Below, piece after piece: positions 1-6,904 of a DNA stretch of 15,424 nucleotides (the first letter of the stretch is position 1; every line of letters starts with the position of its first letter). The translations under genes and the position numbers were made by a program. Source of the DNA: Bacteroides sp. (lineage in GTDB: Bacteria; Bacteroidota; Bacteroidia; Bacteroidales; SM23-62). The stretch lies in contig JAUUZM010000031.1 in NCBI GenBank assembly GCA_030589965.1, positions 1 through 15,424 on the forward strand. The letters run 5' to 3'. Under the pieces are notes generated by a model that did no database searches, was not told where the DNA came from, and was given only the letters and a program-made list of their open reading frames with translations.

Positions 1-597
1 AAACTTGAACTTACAACATCCTCCCCGGCCGGGAAGAACGGTCTTATTGGACTGGATCCCGCTACCGGGAACCCGATTTACATGTTCAATGATGGTGCTG
101 TTGAAAGGCTGGATATGCCTGCTTTGCTTGCAATAGGAGTAACTTTGAGACCCATAGAGCGACTATTAGTTGCAGGTGGTTTTACATCTTACTTTGATAA
201 AGGTGCAGTATGGGGATCTGAAGACAATAACCGGAGCCAACTTCTTGAGTCAAACTCATGGGATGCCGGATTGGGTGCTGAATTCAGTCTTACCGATAAG
301 TTCCTGGTTTCTGCAGGATGGTCAATGAGTTCTTCAGGTGCAACTTCCGAATACCAGTCTGACCTGAGCTACAGTCTCAGTACACAGGGCGTTGGATTTG
401 GACTTGCCTGGGATATTCTGCCCATTCTTCAATTAAATCTTGGTGGACAGATTGTATCCTATGCAGATGGTGAACGTGATTTTCAGCATGATTTTGCCAG
501 CAGCGGAACCTTGATTCCTATTACTGAAAAATTGCAGAAAACAATTTGGATAGCAGCCATTGGAGTTAACATTAAACTTGCTTCCCAAAAAGACTAA
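1..597 (+). CDS. FadL/OmpP1-like outer-membrane protein, C-terminal part (5' end outside window)
   Basis: The reading frame is open from base 1 and ends at a tandem stop (TAA TAA, 595-600), so only the last 198 residues are visible. The ATG at 82 is internal; codons before it read on in the same frame (…GLDPATGNPIYM). The protein shows alternating amphipathic beta-strands, aromatic girdles and a terminal strand ending near IGVNIKL, as in outer-membrane barrels. The segments PALLAIGVTLRP and LLVAGGFTSYFDKGAVW resemble the C-terminal half of the FadL/TodX/OmpP1 hydrophobic-substrate transporters common in Bacteroidota. Role by family: passive uptake of fatty acids or other hydrophobic compounds across the outer membrane. 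The N-terminal plug and signal peptide lie outside, so substrate and exact subfamily cannot be judged. It is followed at once by a strong terminator, so it is the last gene of its transcript. Confidence 0.7.
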   Translation, partial: KLELTTSSPAGKNGLIGLDPATGNPIYMFNDGAVERLDMPALLAIGVTLRPIERLLVAGGFTSYFDKGAVWGSEDNNRSQLLESNSWDAGLGAEFSLTDKFLVSAGWSMSSSGATSEYQSDLSYSLSTQGVGFGLAWDILPILQLNLGGQIVSYADGERDFQHDFASSGTLIPITEKLQKTIWIAAIGVNIKLASQKD

Positions 598-620
598 TAA
601 AGGAATAATATTTGATATTA

Positions 621-658
621 AAACCGCAGGATGCCTCAGGCTACCCTGCGGTTTTTTT
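621..658 (+). terminator. Rho-independent terminator after the FadL-like gene
   Basis: A perfect 10-bp stem AAACCGCAGG (621-630) / CCTGCGGTTT (645-654) encloses a 14-nt loop that can itself fold (GCC TCA GGC). A run of seven T (652-658) overlaps and follows the right arm. This is a textbook intrinsic terminator, 24 bp after the stop of the upstream gene. It also argues that the next gene starts at 672 and not at an in-frame TTG at 612 that would run through the stem. Confidence 0.92.
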
Positions 659-671
659 AATTTTATCCATT

Positions 672-1361
672 ATGAGACTTCCATCCTTACTCTTTCTTAT
701 TCTTTTAATCACAGGATCTAACCTGAGAGCCCAGATATATGAAAGTCCCAATTATTCGCTTACCAGTCACCCTACAATGGACATTGTAAGCATTGAAAAT
801 TGGGATGATCAAATGCATGTAACCCTGAATCTCAAAAATGAAAGATATTCGGCTTCCTTTTGCATAGACAGTAATACGATACTCAGAAATTCCCTGGGTG
901 ACGAAGAATATAAGCTGCTGAGTATGGAAGGTATTCCTGCATGTCCCGAGCAATACAAGTTTAAAACAATTGGTGAACGAATTTCCATCAACCTGTTTTT
1001 TGAAGCAGTACCAGATGGGATTAAGTATGTAGATCTAGTCGAGAACTGTGATGATGGCTGCGTCAATATCCGGTATATTTTATTGGATGAGGAATTGAAT
1101 CCCAGGCTCAATGAAGGTATACAACTGTATGAGCTTGGCAAACCAAAGGCTTCCCTCCAGGTATTTGAGGATATTATGAAAAGTGAATATGACGGATTGT
1201 CTCCCGTCTACGGAACGGTTTACCTTTACCTGATCTCTATTCATTATGAACTGGGCAATTCTAAAGATGCACGGCGGGTCTACCAGGAACTCAGGGAATC
1301 CAGTATCATCGGAAGAGATGATTTCATAGAAACAGCAAAAGAAAGCGGCATCGTCAGGTAA
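672..1361 (+). CDS. Secreted protein of unknown function with TPR-like C-terminus
   Basis: I do not recognise a named family. The 229-residue protein starts with a clear signal peptide (MRLPSLLFLILLITGSNLRA, residues 1-20, likely cleaved before Q21), so it should be exported. The middle (about 25-140) is beta-rich with pairs of cysteines, including C-D-D-G-C near residue 130, which could form a disulfide in the periplasm. The last 80 or so residues are helical with TPR-like spacing (LNEGIQLYELGKPKASLQVF, then YLISIHYELGNSKDARRVYQ), suggesting a protein-protein contact surface. ATG 672 was chosen over an upstream in-frame TTG (612) because the longer form would place 20 residues before the signal peptide and cross a terminator stem. 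No Shine-Dalgarno is visible, as is usual in Bacteroidota. It lies alone between the terminator and the YhhN-type gene 58 bp downstream. Confidence 0.75.
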   Translation: MRLPSLLFLILLITGSNLRAQIYESPNYSLTSHPTMDIVSIENWDDQMHVTLNLKNERYSASFCIDSNTILRNSLGDEEYKLLSMEGIPACPEQYKFKTIGERISINLFFEAVPDGIKYVDLVENCDDGCVNIRYILLDEELNPRLNEGIQLYELGKPKASLQVFEDIMKSEYDGLSPVYGTVYLYLISIHYELGNSKDARRVYQELRESSIIGRDDFIETAKESGIVR

Positions 1362-1398
1362 TTCAACCATCGATACTATTTTTTTCTTAATTTAGAGT

Positions 1399-1419
1399 CC
1401 AAACCCCAAACCCCAAACC
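1399..1419 (+). repeat. Three perfect tandem copies of CCAAACC next to a start codon
   Basis: The heptamer CCAAACC is repeated three times without mismatch (1399-1405, 1406-1412, 1413-1419) and ends directly against the ATG at 1420 of the YhhN-family gene. It occupies the position of the ribosome-binding region, where a change in copy number would alter the 5' leader by 7 nt. It may be a chance or slippage-prone simple repeat; no regulatory role is shown. Confidence 0.8.
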
Positions 1420-2103
1420 ATGAATTTCAGAGTACACAGCCTTCTCTACTTTGGTACCGGAATTACCTTTATAGTCCTTGAAACATTCCATATCATATAT
1501 CCCGGGCTAATAGTAAAAGCCTTAATAATCCCCATCCTGATCTGGTTATACCTTCGCTTCACAAAAGGAGAAACCAATGGTTTTCACCGAATTATTATAA
1601 CTGCTCTGGTTTTTTCCTGGATAGGTGATGTTACTCTGCAACTCACCCAGTTTAATGAGATGTTTTTTATGGTTGGACTTGGAAGTTTCCTTATTGCCCA
1701 ACTCCTTTATGTGATCGCCTTCTTTACCACAAAGGGCCAGAACGTCCTTTTCTTCCGAAAAGTCTACCTGGTAGTACCTCCAGTCCTGTTTGGAGTTCTT
1801 ATTCTCTGGCTTCTATCAGACGGTTTGGGGGATATGAAGCTGCCTGTTACCGTTTACACCATTGTCATACTGACTATGGTTCTGGCTGCCATCAACCGCA
1901 AAGCAAAGGTAAATCCTCAAAGCTTCCAGCTTGTTCTTATAGGTGCAGTCATTTTTGTGATCTCAGATTCCCTGATCGCAATTAATAAGTTTACCCAAGC
2001 CTTTGAACTGGCAAGGGTAGCGATAATGAGTGCCTATATTACTGCTCAATATTTGATTGCTCTTGGATGCCTGAAACAGTATAATTTAACGCTTGATAAA
2101 TAA
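1420..2103 (+). CDS. YhhN/TMEM86-family protein, probable lysoplasmalogenase
   Basis: The 227-residue protein is almost entirely hydrophobic, with about seven or eight membrane helices. It carries the family landmarks in order: a VKALIIP segment (32-38, family KPL-type), G69-D70 in a membrane helix (SWIGDVTL), F83..G86 followed by F90 and Y97, and a late GAVIFVISDSLIAINKF block (175-191) with S182-D183 and N189. TMEM86B, a member of this family, hydrolyses the vinyl-ether bond of lysoplasmalogens to an aldehyde plus glycerophospho-base; the conserved acidic residues are the presumed active site. Whether this bacterial protein acts on lysoplasmalogen or another lysolipid is unknown. Start ATG 1420 lies against the CCAAACC repeat. 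The next gene starts 6 bp after the stop, so the two are probably co-transcribed. Confidence 0.85.
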   Translation: MNFRVHSLLYFGTGITFIVLETFHIIYPGLIVKALIIPILIWLYLRFTKGETNGFHRIIITALVFSWIGDVTLQLTQFNEMFFMVGLGSFLIAQLLYVIAFFTTKGQNVLFFRKVYLVVPPVLFGVLILWLLSDGLGDMKLPVTVYTIVILTMVLAAINRKAKVNPQSFQLVLIGAVIFVISDSLIAINKFTQAFELARVAIMSAYITAQYLIALGCLKQYNLTLDK

Positions 2104-2109
2104 ACCATC

Positions 2110-3153
2110 ATGAAATATCTCAGGTATCTTCTGTATATAATTCTTGTACCTGTAGTTGTATTCCTGTTTATTCTGATTTACGGAACCCTGAGTGATTATA
2201 AGCCAGAGGAGCAGATTTTGGTCCATGAGAATCCGGAAGCCCCTGTTCTTACCGACAGTTCCTTTAATATAATGATTTGGAATATAGGGTATTGTGGCTT
2301 GAGTCAAGAAATGGACTTCTTTTATGATGGAGGAAAAGGGGTACGGCCCGACAAGATAACTTCAGAGGCAAATCTGGCAGGTGTAATTAATTATGTAAAG
2401 TCGCTTGACTCAATGGATTTTTACCTATTCCAGGAGGTTGATGTCAGATCCAAGAGAAGTTACCGGATCAACCAGATGTTAACGATTGAAGAAGCCATTT
2501 CCCCTGAGAATGTTTCCTTCGGGACAAATTATAAAGTATTCTTTAATCCCGTTCCCCCAAGGGCCCCCCTGGGTAAATTATTTTCAGGTCTTGGAAGTTT
2601 CAGTAAATCACAAGCCCGCACTAGCACCCGCCATACTTTTCCTGGAAATTACGGATGGCCCATGGGAGTATTTATGCTTGATCGATGTTTTCTCGTTGAT
2701 CGTTATCCCCTTTCGGGGGAAAAAGAATTGCTGGTTATAAATACCCATAATTCAGCCTATGATGACGGAACGCTGAGGAAGGGCCAGATGGATTACCTGC
2801 ATACATTTCTCCTGGAGGAATATGAAAAGGGGAATTATATCATTGTTGGAGGAGATTGGAATCAAACACCGGCCGGGTTTGTACCAGATTATAGAAATGA
2901 TAAGTTTGATACCGTCCAGATATCGTATATTGAAAAAGATTACCTGTCCGTGGAATGGACCTGGCTTTATGATCCTGCAGTTCCTACCAACCGGAGATTA
3001 GATATTCCTTATGTCTCAGGAGTCACCCGTACAACAGTCATAGATTATTACCTGCTTTCGCCCAATCTTGAACCTCTTGGTATTCAGGGAGTCAACCTGG
3101 ATTTTGTCTATTCTGACCACCAACCGGTCCTCGCCAGCTTCAAGTTGCGGTAA
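2110..3153 (+). CDS. Membrane-anchored endonuclease/exonuclease/phosphatase (EEP) family hydrolase
   Basis: The 347-residue protein begins with one uncleaved-looking hydrophobic anchor (about 4-25), placing the catalytic domain on the periplasmic side. The domain shows the EEP/DNase I-like signature in order: WNIG with N58, QEVD with E109 (metal ligand), NTHN with H213, GGDWNQ with D249 and N251, the IDYYLL segment with D312, and the terminal SDHQPV with D336 and H337 (catalytic His). All key residues are present, so it should be an active metal-dependent phosphodiesterase or phosphatase. The fold serves nucleases, inositol phosphatases and sphingomyelinases, so the substrate cannot be read from sequence. 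A membrane-anchored form beside a lysoplasmalogenase-type gene makes a lipid phosphodiester plausible, but this is inference. It is 6 bp after the YhhN-type gene and 27 bp before the penicillin-acylase-family gene. Confidence 0.85.
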   Translation: MKYLRYLLYIILVPVVVFLFILIYGTLSDYKPEEQILVHENPEAPVLTDSSFNIMIWNIGYCGLSQEMDFFYDGGKGVRPDKITSEANLAGVINYVKSLDSMDFYLFQEVDVRSKRSYRINQMLTIEEAISPENVSFGTNYKVFFNPVPPRAPLGKLFSGLGSFSKSQARTSTRHTFPGNYGWPMGVFMLDRCFLVDRYPLSGEKELLVINTHNSAYDDGTLRKGQMDYLHTFLLEEYEKGNYIIVGGDWNQTPAGFVPDYRNDKFDTVQISYIEKDYLSVEWTWLYDPAVPTNRRLDIPYVSGVTRTTVIDYYLLSPNLEPLGIQGVNLDFVYSDHQPVLASFKLR

Positions 3154-3180
3154 TAAACTACTTCATAAAAATCCCCAAAA

Positions 3181-5580
3181 GTGAAAATCTTCAAGATCAT
3201 TTTCAAGGTCTTTTTAGTCCTGGTCCTTCTGGCAGTAATCGGATTTGCTTTTCTGCTCAGGCATATTTCAACCCGGGCAATCCCGGACTATAATTCCGAT
3301 GTTATCATGAAAGGATTACAGGGAAAAGCAGAGGTTCTCAGGGACACATTCGGCATTCCTCATATCTATGCCGAGAATGAGGAAGACCTTTACCGGGTTA
3401 CTGGCTATGTGATGGCACAGGATAGGTTCTGGCAAATGGATCTGCTCAGACACGTGACTGAGGGCAGGATGTCGGAAATTTTAGGAGAGGATTTGATCGG
3501 TACAGACCAATTATTCAGGGCTCTCAGGATTGAAGAGAAATCCCGCCTGATAATAAGAAGATCAGAGCCTGAAATAATGGCCTGTATCAATGCCTATTCA
3601 GAGGGAATTAACCAGTACATCCAGGATGCCGGAAAAAGCCTGCCCTTCGAATTTGCTGTTCTGGGTTACAAACCTGAACCCTGGCTGCCCATTCATACAG
3701 TTAACCTGATTGGTTACATGTCCTGGAGCTCTTCAGCAGCCTGGGGCAACGAGCCTGCCTTGTATAAGATTGCTCAGCTGGTGGGAGAGGAGAAGGTGAG
3801 GGAATTGATACCTGACCTGGATATTCAGGAGCCCATGTTTCCGGATTTTATGCTCGAAGGTGAAAGAGTTTATGATACGGATCTTCTGGCAGGTTCTGAT
3901 ATTGTACAGGAAATGGGACTGGAAGTTTTTATGGGAAGCAATAACTGGGTGGTCAGCGGGGAACGCAGCTTTAACGGTGTCCCTATTGTAGCCAACGATA
4001 TGCACCTCCAGCTAAATATGGCCCCCGGAGTCTGGTACCAGATGCACCAGGTAATCCCCGGCAAATTGAACGTAAGCGGAATCGTTCTTCCAGGTACTCC
4101 TTTTGTGAATGTGGGGCGTAATGACAGCATGGCCTGGGGAATGACTTATGTGGCAGTTGATGACATTGATTTTTACCTTGAAACAATTAATCCTGCCGAC
4201 ACAAACCAGTATCTACTGGATGGTGTGTGGATGGATATGGAAATCAGGGAGGAAACTATTCTGATTAAAGGAGGTGATAGTACAGTTCGAATAAATCGGT
4301 TTACTCACAGGGGACCGGTAATCAGTTCTTTTAAGGGGATAAGTGAAAAGGTAATTTCTATGAGGTGGACAGGAAATGAATACAGTAATGAGCTTAAATC
4401 TGCTTACCTGATGGACCGGGCAAGAAATGTTTATGATTTCAGAGAGGCACTTCGCACATGGACAACGATATCCACCAACTCTGTCTGTGCGGACGCCTCA
4501 GGAAATATAGCATTGTTCGTAGCCTCCAGAGTTCCCTTGCGTGTTGGAAACCGTGCCCTGGTCATGCCTGGGGATACTAATCTCTACGACTGGATTGGAT
4601 TTATTCCCTTTGATGATCTTCCTCATGGCATTAATCCTCCAGAGGGATTCCTGGCTTCCGCAAATAATCGATCCGCAGGATCAGAATACCCATACCATAT
4701 GAGTCATTGGTTTACGGTTCCTGACCGCTTTAACCGCATAGTAGAAATGATCTCCGAGAAGGATGTTTTTACGATTGAAGATATGATGGAAATGCAGGCA
4801 GATCAGAATTCTCATTGGGTTCGGAAAGTAAAAGCAGCCTGTTGGCCAATTCTTCTTGAAGCTGATCTCAGAGGTTCGGCACTGGCTGCTTTTGACAGGA
4901 TTCATGCCTGGGAGGGAAATATGGATAAGGATATTATTCAATCCACCCTTTTTGAAGTATTTAATGAGAAGCTTAAGCAAGCTGTTTTTAATGACGAGCT
5001 GGGAGTACACTATCCCTCATACCTCTCCGGAGGCGGAGCAGTTGTCAGGGGAGTAATGGACCGGATTATGAACGGACAGGAAATTAGCTGGTGCGATGAT
5101 GTCAGCACTGCAAATACTGTTGAGTCCCTCGATGATCTTGTTGTTCCAGCCTGGAATGCTGCCGTACAATGGCTTGAGGAGAACTACGGTGAGGATATGG
5201 ATTCATGGGTATGGGGAGATCTTCATACAGTAAGTCTGAAGCATCCCCTTGGTTCTGTTGAAATCCTGAACCGGATATTCCACCTGGAGCGTGGTCCATT
5301 TCGTGTTGGAGGTGGCAGTCATACCGTTTGTCCTTACAATTATCCAGGCCTCAAATCCTTCTCCGTAACTCATGGAGCCTCTCAGAGACATGTCTATGAC
5401 CTGCTGGACCCTGACGGCTCACAAGTAATAATACCCTCCGGAGTTTCAGGCATCCCGGCAAGTGATTTTTTCTGTAACCAGACAGAAATGTTCATGAGAA
5501 ATGAATATATCAGCGAATCCTTCAGTCGTGAAAAAGTGGAGCAAAACGCTTTATACCTAAGTACATTCAGAAGAAGGTAA
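3181..5580 (+). CDS. Penicillin acylase family protein (Ntn hydrolase)
   Basis: The 799-residue protein starts with GTG (3181) and an N-terminal hydrophobic segment (about 4-26), so it is exported or anchored. Early residues match the alpha chain of penicillin/AHL acylases (EVLRDTFGIPHIYAEN, then AQDRFWQMDLLRH and GRMSEILG). The autocatalytic site is MGSNNW, with the nucleophile Ser253 after Gly252; cleavage there would free the N-terminal serine of the beta chain. A downstream ASANNR block (N495-N496-R497) is placed like the oxyanion-hole Asn region, and a conserved GGGSHTV block lies near the C-terminus. Length matches the family. By family it cleaves amide bonds of acylated compounds such as beta-lactams, acyl-homoserine lactones or N-acyl amino acids; the true substrate is not deducible. 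It is the last gene of a likely three-gene unit (lysoplasmalogenase-type, EEP, acylase). I saw no convincing terminator after it. Confidence 0.9.
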   Translation: MKIFKIIFKVFLVLVLLAVIGFAFLLRHISTRAIPDYNSDVIMKGLQGKAEVLRDTFGIPHIYAENEEDLYRVTGYVMAQDRFWQMDLLRHVTEGRMSEILGEDLIGTDQLFRALRIEEKSRLIIRRSEPEIMACINAYSEGINQYIQDAGKSLPFEFAVLGYKPEPWLPIHTVNLIGYMSWSSSAAWGNEPALYKIAQLVGEEKVRELIPDLDIQEPMFPDFMLEGERVYDTDLLAGSDIVQEMGLEVFMGSNNWVVSGERSFNGVPIVANDMHLQLNMAPGVWYQMHQVIPGKLNVSGIVLPGTPFVNVGRNDSMAWGMTYVAVDDIDFYLETINPADTNQYLLDGVWMDMEIREETILIKGGDSTVRINRFTHRGPVISSFKGISEKVISMRWTGNEYSNELKSAYLMDRARNVYDFREALRTWTTISTNSVCADASGNIALFVASRVPLRVGNRALVMPGDTNLYDWIGFIPFDDLPHGINPPEGFLASANNRSAGSEYPYHMSHWFTVPDRFNRIVEMISEKDVFTIEDMMEMQADQNSHWVRKVKAACWPILLEADLRGSALAAFDRIHAWEGNMDKDIIQSTLFEVFNEKLKQAVFNDELGVHYPSYLSGGGAVVRGVMDRIMNGQEISWCDDVSTANTVESLDDLVVPAWNAAVQWLEENYGEDMDSWVWGDLHTVSLKHPLGSVEILNRIFHLERGPFRVGGGSHTVCPYNYPGLKSFSVTHGASQRHVYDLLDPDGSQVIIPSGVSGIPASDFFCNQTEMFMRNEYISESFSREKVEQNALYLSTFRRR

Positions 5581-5664
5581 TTTCCCTTAACGTGAAATCT
5601 CCACATCTGTTGATATTTAAAGTGGATTCTTGTCTGGAACTACTATTGATTTGTGGTGAATTAG

Positions 5665-5862
5665 TATTCATTTAATCAATTGGTTATGGAATATCAACAA
5701 GAATCACGGCAAAGTGTAATAGCGAATTGGTTGAAGATATACAATTTGAGAGAGGTTCAGTACATGGCTGGCCACCGTTATGTAAGTAGCACAGAGTATT
5801 ATAAGCAAGTAAACCTTGAAGAATTGAGGCGAGAAGTTTGTGAATATCATCCGATGGCCTAG
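5665..5862 (+). pseudogene. Remnant of tyrosine recombinase (C-terminal fragment)
   Basis: The open stretch begins after a TAG at 5662 and ends at TAG 5860-5862. Its sequence (RQSVIANWLK, then YNLREVQYMAGHRYVSSTEY, then LEELRREV) matches the last 60 or so residues of Bacteroidota tyrosine recombinases. It contains the Arg of box II, the late AGH histidine and the STEYY tyrosine region that should carry the nucleophile. The core-binding domain and the first catalytic arginine are absent, and the 80 bases upstream show no continuation in any frame. It is therefore a truncated relic, not a functional integrase. It marks the left edge of a patch of broken accessory genes. Confidence 0.65.
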
Positions 5863-5910
5863 AACGTGGGCAGAATCCTTCAACCAAAAGATATAAAATC
5901 TCTATCCAAT

Positions 5911-6133
5911 GAGTTCGTTTTAAGGAACATTTGATCCAAGAATAATCTCTCAAAACTTCTGCATTATCTGGAACAAGAGTGGTCTCTGAAAGTTAAGAAC
6001 GAATTTATCAAGAAATTGGATCGATGTGTATTGCAGATATCCAAACATCCTGAGAGTTGTCCTGTATCAAAAGACTTCCCTGGATTTTAATCCATCCATT
6101 GAAATAAAATTGATTTCGTTCTTTGAAAAGTAG
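5911..6133 (+). pseudogene. Broken ParE/RelE-type toxin gene
   Basis: From 5911 the frame reads EFVLRNI, then a TGA at 5932 where ParE proteins usually have the Trp of a WS(K) motif (TGG to TGA is one base). It continues as SKNNLSKLLHYLEQEWSLKV and onward to KKLDRCVLQISKHPESCP, ending with TAA at 6088. This is the N-terminal two thirds of a ParE/RelE superfamily toxin: helical pair, EW motif, and I..NP/HPES region. A piece of the usual C-terminus reappears in another frame at 6098-6130 (IEIKLISFFEK, like the family's terminal IEI..(L/I)FD.R strand), so the sequence between was lost or shifted. There is no start codon, and no antitoxin gene is visible. It is non-functional. Confidence 0.6.
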
Positions 6134-6137
6134 ATTA

Positions 6138-6149
6138 GTATGATTACGG
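6138..6149 (+). repeat. 12-bp direct repeat, left copy (partner 6877-6888)
   Basis: GTATGATTACGG occurs at 6138-6149 and again, identical and in the same orientation, at 6877-6888. The two copies enclose the MNT/HEPN gene pair. A looser match (TGAAAA, then TA/ATT) extends about 14 bp upstream of each copy. In both places the repeat falls in the codons of a Rhs-core-like YDYG motif, so it is better explained as two copies of a gene fragment than as a target-site duplication. Confidence 0.75.
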
Positions 6150-6174
6150 TAATAGATTCAAATCAGATCCTTAA
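6139..6174 (+). pseudogene. Short Rhs-core-like relic (YDYG motif)
   Basis: The 11 codons before TAA 6172 read YDYGNRFKSDP, which follows the Rhs repeat-associated core pattern YDYGARFYDP with most key positions kept. The codon before it is a TAG, and no longer Rhs sequence surrounds it, so it can only be a scrap. Eleven residues is very little; the call leans on the second, clearer relic at 6863-6904. Confidence 0.4.
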
Positions 6175-6205
6175 ATTCATCTTTTCAACTGGACAAGAAA
6201 TTGAC

Positions 6206-6213
6206 TATCTTTG
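6206..6213 (+). promoter_or_regulatory. Candidate Bacteroidota -7 element (TAnnTTTG) before mntA
   Basis: TATCTTTG fits the Bacteroidota -7 consensus TAnnTTTG at all six fixed positions and ends 4 bp before the ATG at 6218. A start of transcription about 7 bp further on would give an almost leaderless message. I see no good -33 TTG box about 20 bp upstream (only CTTTTC), so activity is uncertain. Confidence 0.4.
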
Positions 6214-6217
6214 ATAT

Positions 6218-6462
6218 ATGGACTCGAAGGATGAAATTATAGTAAAGCTTAGGGAAATTAAATCCACTTTAAGTAAAGATTATTCTGTCAAAAGAATTGG
6301 ATTATTTGGTTCATTCGCTGATAATACCTATAACGATGACAGTGATATTGATATCCTTGTCGAATTGAGGAGACCTTTGGTAGAAAAATTGACCTGGTAA
6401 CAAAAAATGCACTCAAGAATCAGATTAAGGATCAGGTACTGTCCCAGGTAGAATATGTATAA
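6218..6462 (+). pseudogene. mntA: MNT-type nucleotidyltransferase antitoxin (MntA), disrupted by apparent internal deletion
   Basis: The first frame encodes 54 or so normal residues with the nucleotidyltransferase motif GS-X10-DID (GLFGSFADN…SDIDILVEL), then leaves the family pattern after ELRRP and stops at 6398-6400 after 60 residues. The usual C-terminus is present in a different frame from about 6376 (FGRKIDLVTKNAL, then QVLSQVEYV) to TAA 6460-6462. Family members carry roughly 15 more residues between the two blocks, so a deletion of about 47 bp, not a multiple of three, near 6374-6378 best explains this. The third catalytic Asp (in KIDLV) is now out of frame. Intact MntA transfers AMP to the HepT tyrosine and so neutralises the toxin. 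The product here should be inactive unless ribosomes change frame. The ATG at 6218 sits just after a promoter-like TATCTTTG. Confidence 0.8.
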
Positions 6463-6813
6463 TTGAAGAAGGCTCAGAGAACATATAGGATGTATATTGA
6501 AGACATTCTGACTTCAATAAATCGAATATCGGAATACACTGAAGGATTTAGTTTTGATGATTTTAAAAAAGACTTTAAAACTGTTGATGCAGTCATAAGA
6601 AATTTCGAGATAATTGGAGAAGCTGCTAAAAGTCTACCTGAAGATATTAAAGAAAAATACCTCGATGTTCCCTGGGAAGAAATGTATAGGTTGAGGAATA
6701 AAGTGTCACATGAATATTTTGGAGTTGATTACGAAATTATCTGGGATTTGGCCGTAAATTATCTTCCGGAGAATAAGCTGCAAATTCAAGAAATCCTAGA
6801 AAAAGAACCTTAA
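6463..6813 (+). CDS. hepT: HEPN-domain toxin HepT (DUF86 family)
   Basis: The 116-residue, mostly helical protein matches HepT/DUF86 in length and layout (IEDILTSINRISEYTEGFSF, then VIRNFEIIGEAAKSLP, then PW..M..LRNKVSHEYFGVD). The RX4HXY motif is complete: R78, H83 and Y85; R and H form the RNase site, and the Tyr is the residue that MntA adenylylates in studied systems. The frame is intact to TAA 6811-6813. The start is TTG 6463, immediately after the mntA stop with no gap; ATG 6490 is an alternative that removes nine residues. Translation may depend on coupling to the mntA frame that ends at 6462, which the deletion there would disturb. By family it is the RNase toxin of a type VII toxin-antitoxin pair. 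With the antitoxin broken, it may be silent, weak or controlled elsewhere. Confidence 0.85.
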   Translation: MKKAQRTYRMYIEDILTSINRISEYTEGFSFDDFKKDFKTVDAVIRNFEIIGEAAKSLPEDIKEKYLDVPWEEMYRLRNKVSHEYFGVDYEIIWDLAVNYLPENKLQIQEILEKEP

Positions 6814-6846
6814 CCATTTTGAAATCAACCACAAATTGATGAGAAC

Positions 6847-6869
6847 TTTCAGAATCATCTTTTCTGAAA
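6847..6869. repeat. Small AT-rich inverted repeat between convergent genes
   Basis: TTTCAGA (6847-6853) pairs with TCTGAAA (6863-6869) around a 9-nt loop. It lies between the ends of hepT (+) and the response regulator (-). The stem is short and AT-rich with no T-run on either side, so it is not a convincing terminator. I saw no other terminator in 6814-6939. Confidence 0.35.
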
Positions 6870-6904
6870 ACTATTGGTATGATTACGGGGCACGGTTCTA
6901 TGCA
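6863..6904 (+). pseudogene. Rhs-core-like relic (NYWYDYGARFY)
   Basis: In this frame 14 codons read SENYWYDYGARFYA. The run YWYDYGARFY is almost exactly the hallmark of the Rhs repeat-associated core, which ends the conserved shell of Rhs polymorphic-toxin proteins (usual form (N)WYDYGARFYDP). The match is lost after FYA, and a TGA (6839-6841) precedes the short open stretch, so only a scrap of the gene remains. Its codons for YDYG are identical to those of the relic at 6139. It is 50 bp after the HepT stop. Confidence 0.5.
6877..6888 (+). repeat. 12-bp direct repeat, right copy (partner 6138-6149)
   Basis: Second exact copy of GTATGATTACGG, here inside the clearer Rhs-like relic. The copies are 739 bp apart and bracket mntA and hepT. 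Confidence 0.75.

Noticed and set aside
612..671. In-frame TTG at 612 as an earlier start of the secreted protein
   Set aside because: It lies in the terminator of the previous gene and would put 20 residues before a clean signal peptide that starts at ATG 672.
3405..5391. Several minus-strand open frames inside the penicillin acylase gene
   Set aside because: They lie opposite a well-conserved Ntn hydrolase and contain no recognisable domain.
5592..5630. Possible hairpin TCCAC/GTGGA after the acylase gene as a terminator
   Set aside because: Only a 5-bp stem with a 17-nt or so loop and no T-run.
6847..6869. TTTCAGA/TCTGAAA hairpin as a bidirectional terminator
   Set aside because: Short AT-rich stem, no T-run on either strand; kept only as a weak inverted repeat.
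6138..6888. The 12-bp direct repeats as target-site duplications or attL/attR of a mobile element
   Set aside because: Both copies fall in the YDYG codons of Rhs-like relics with further partial similarity upstream, and no transposase or intact integrase lies between them.
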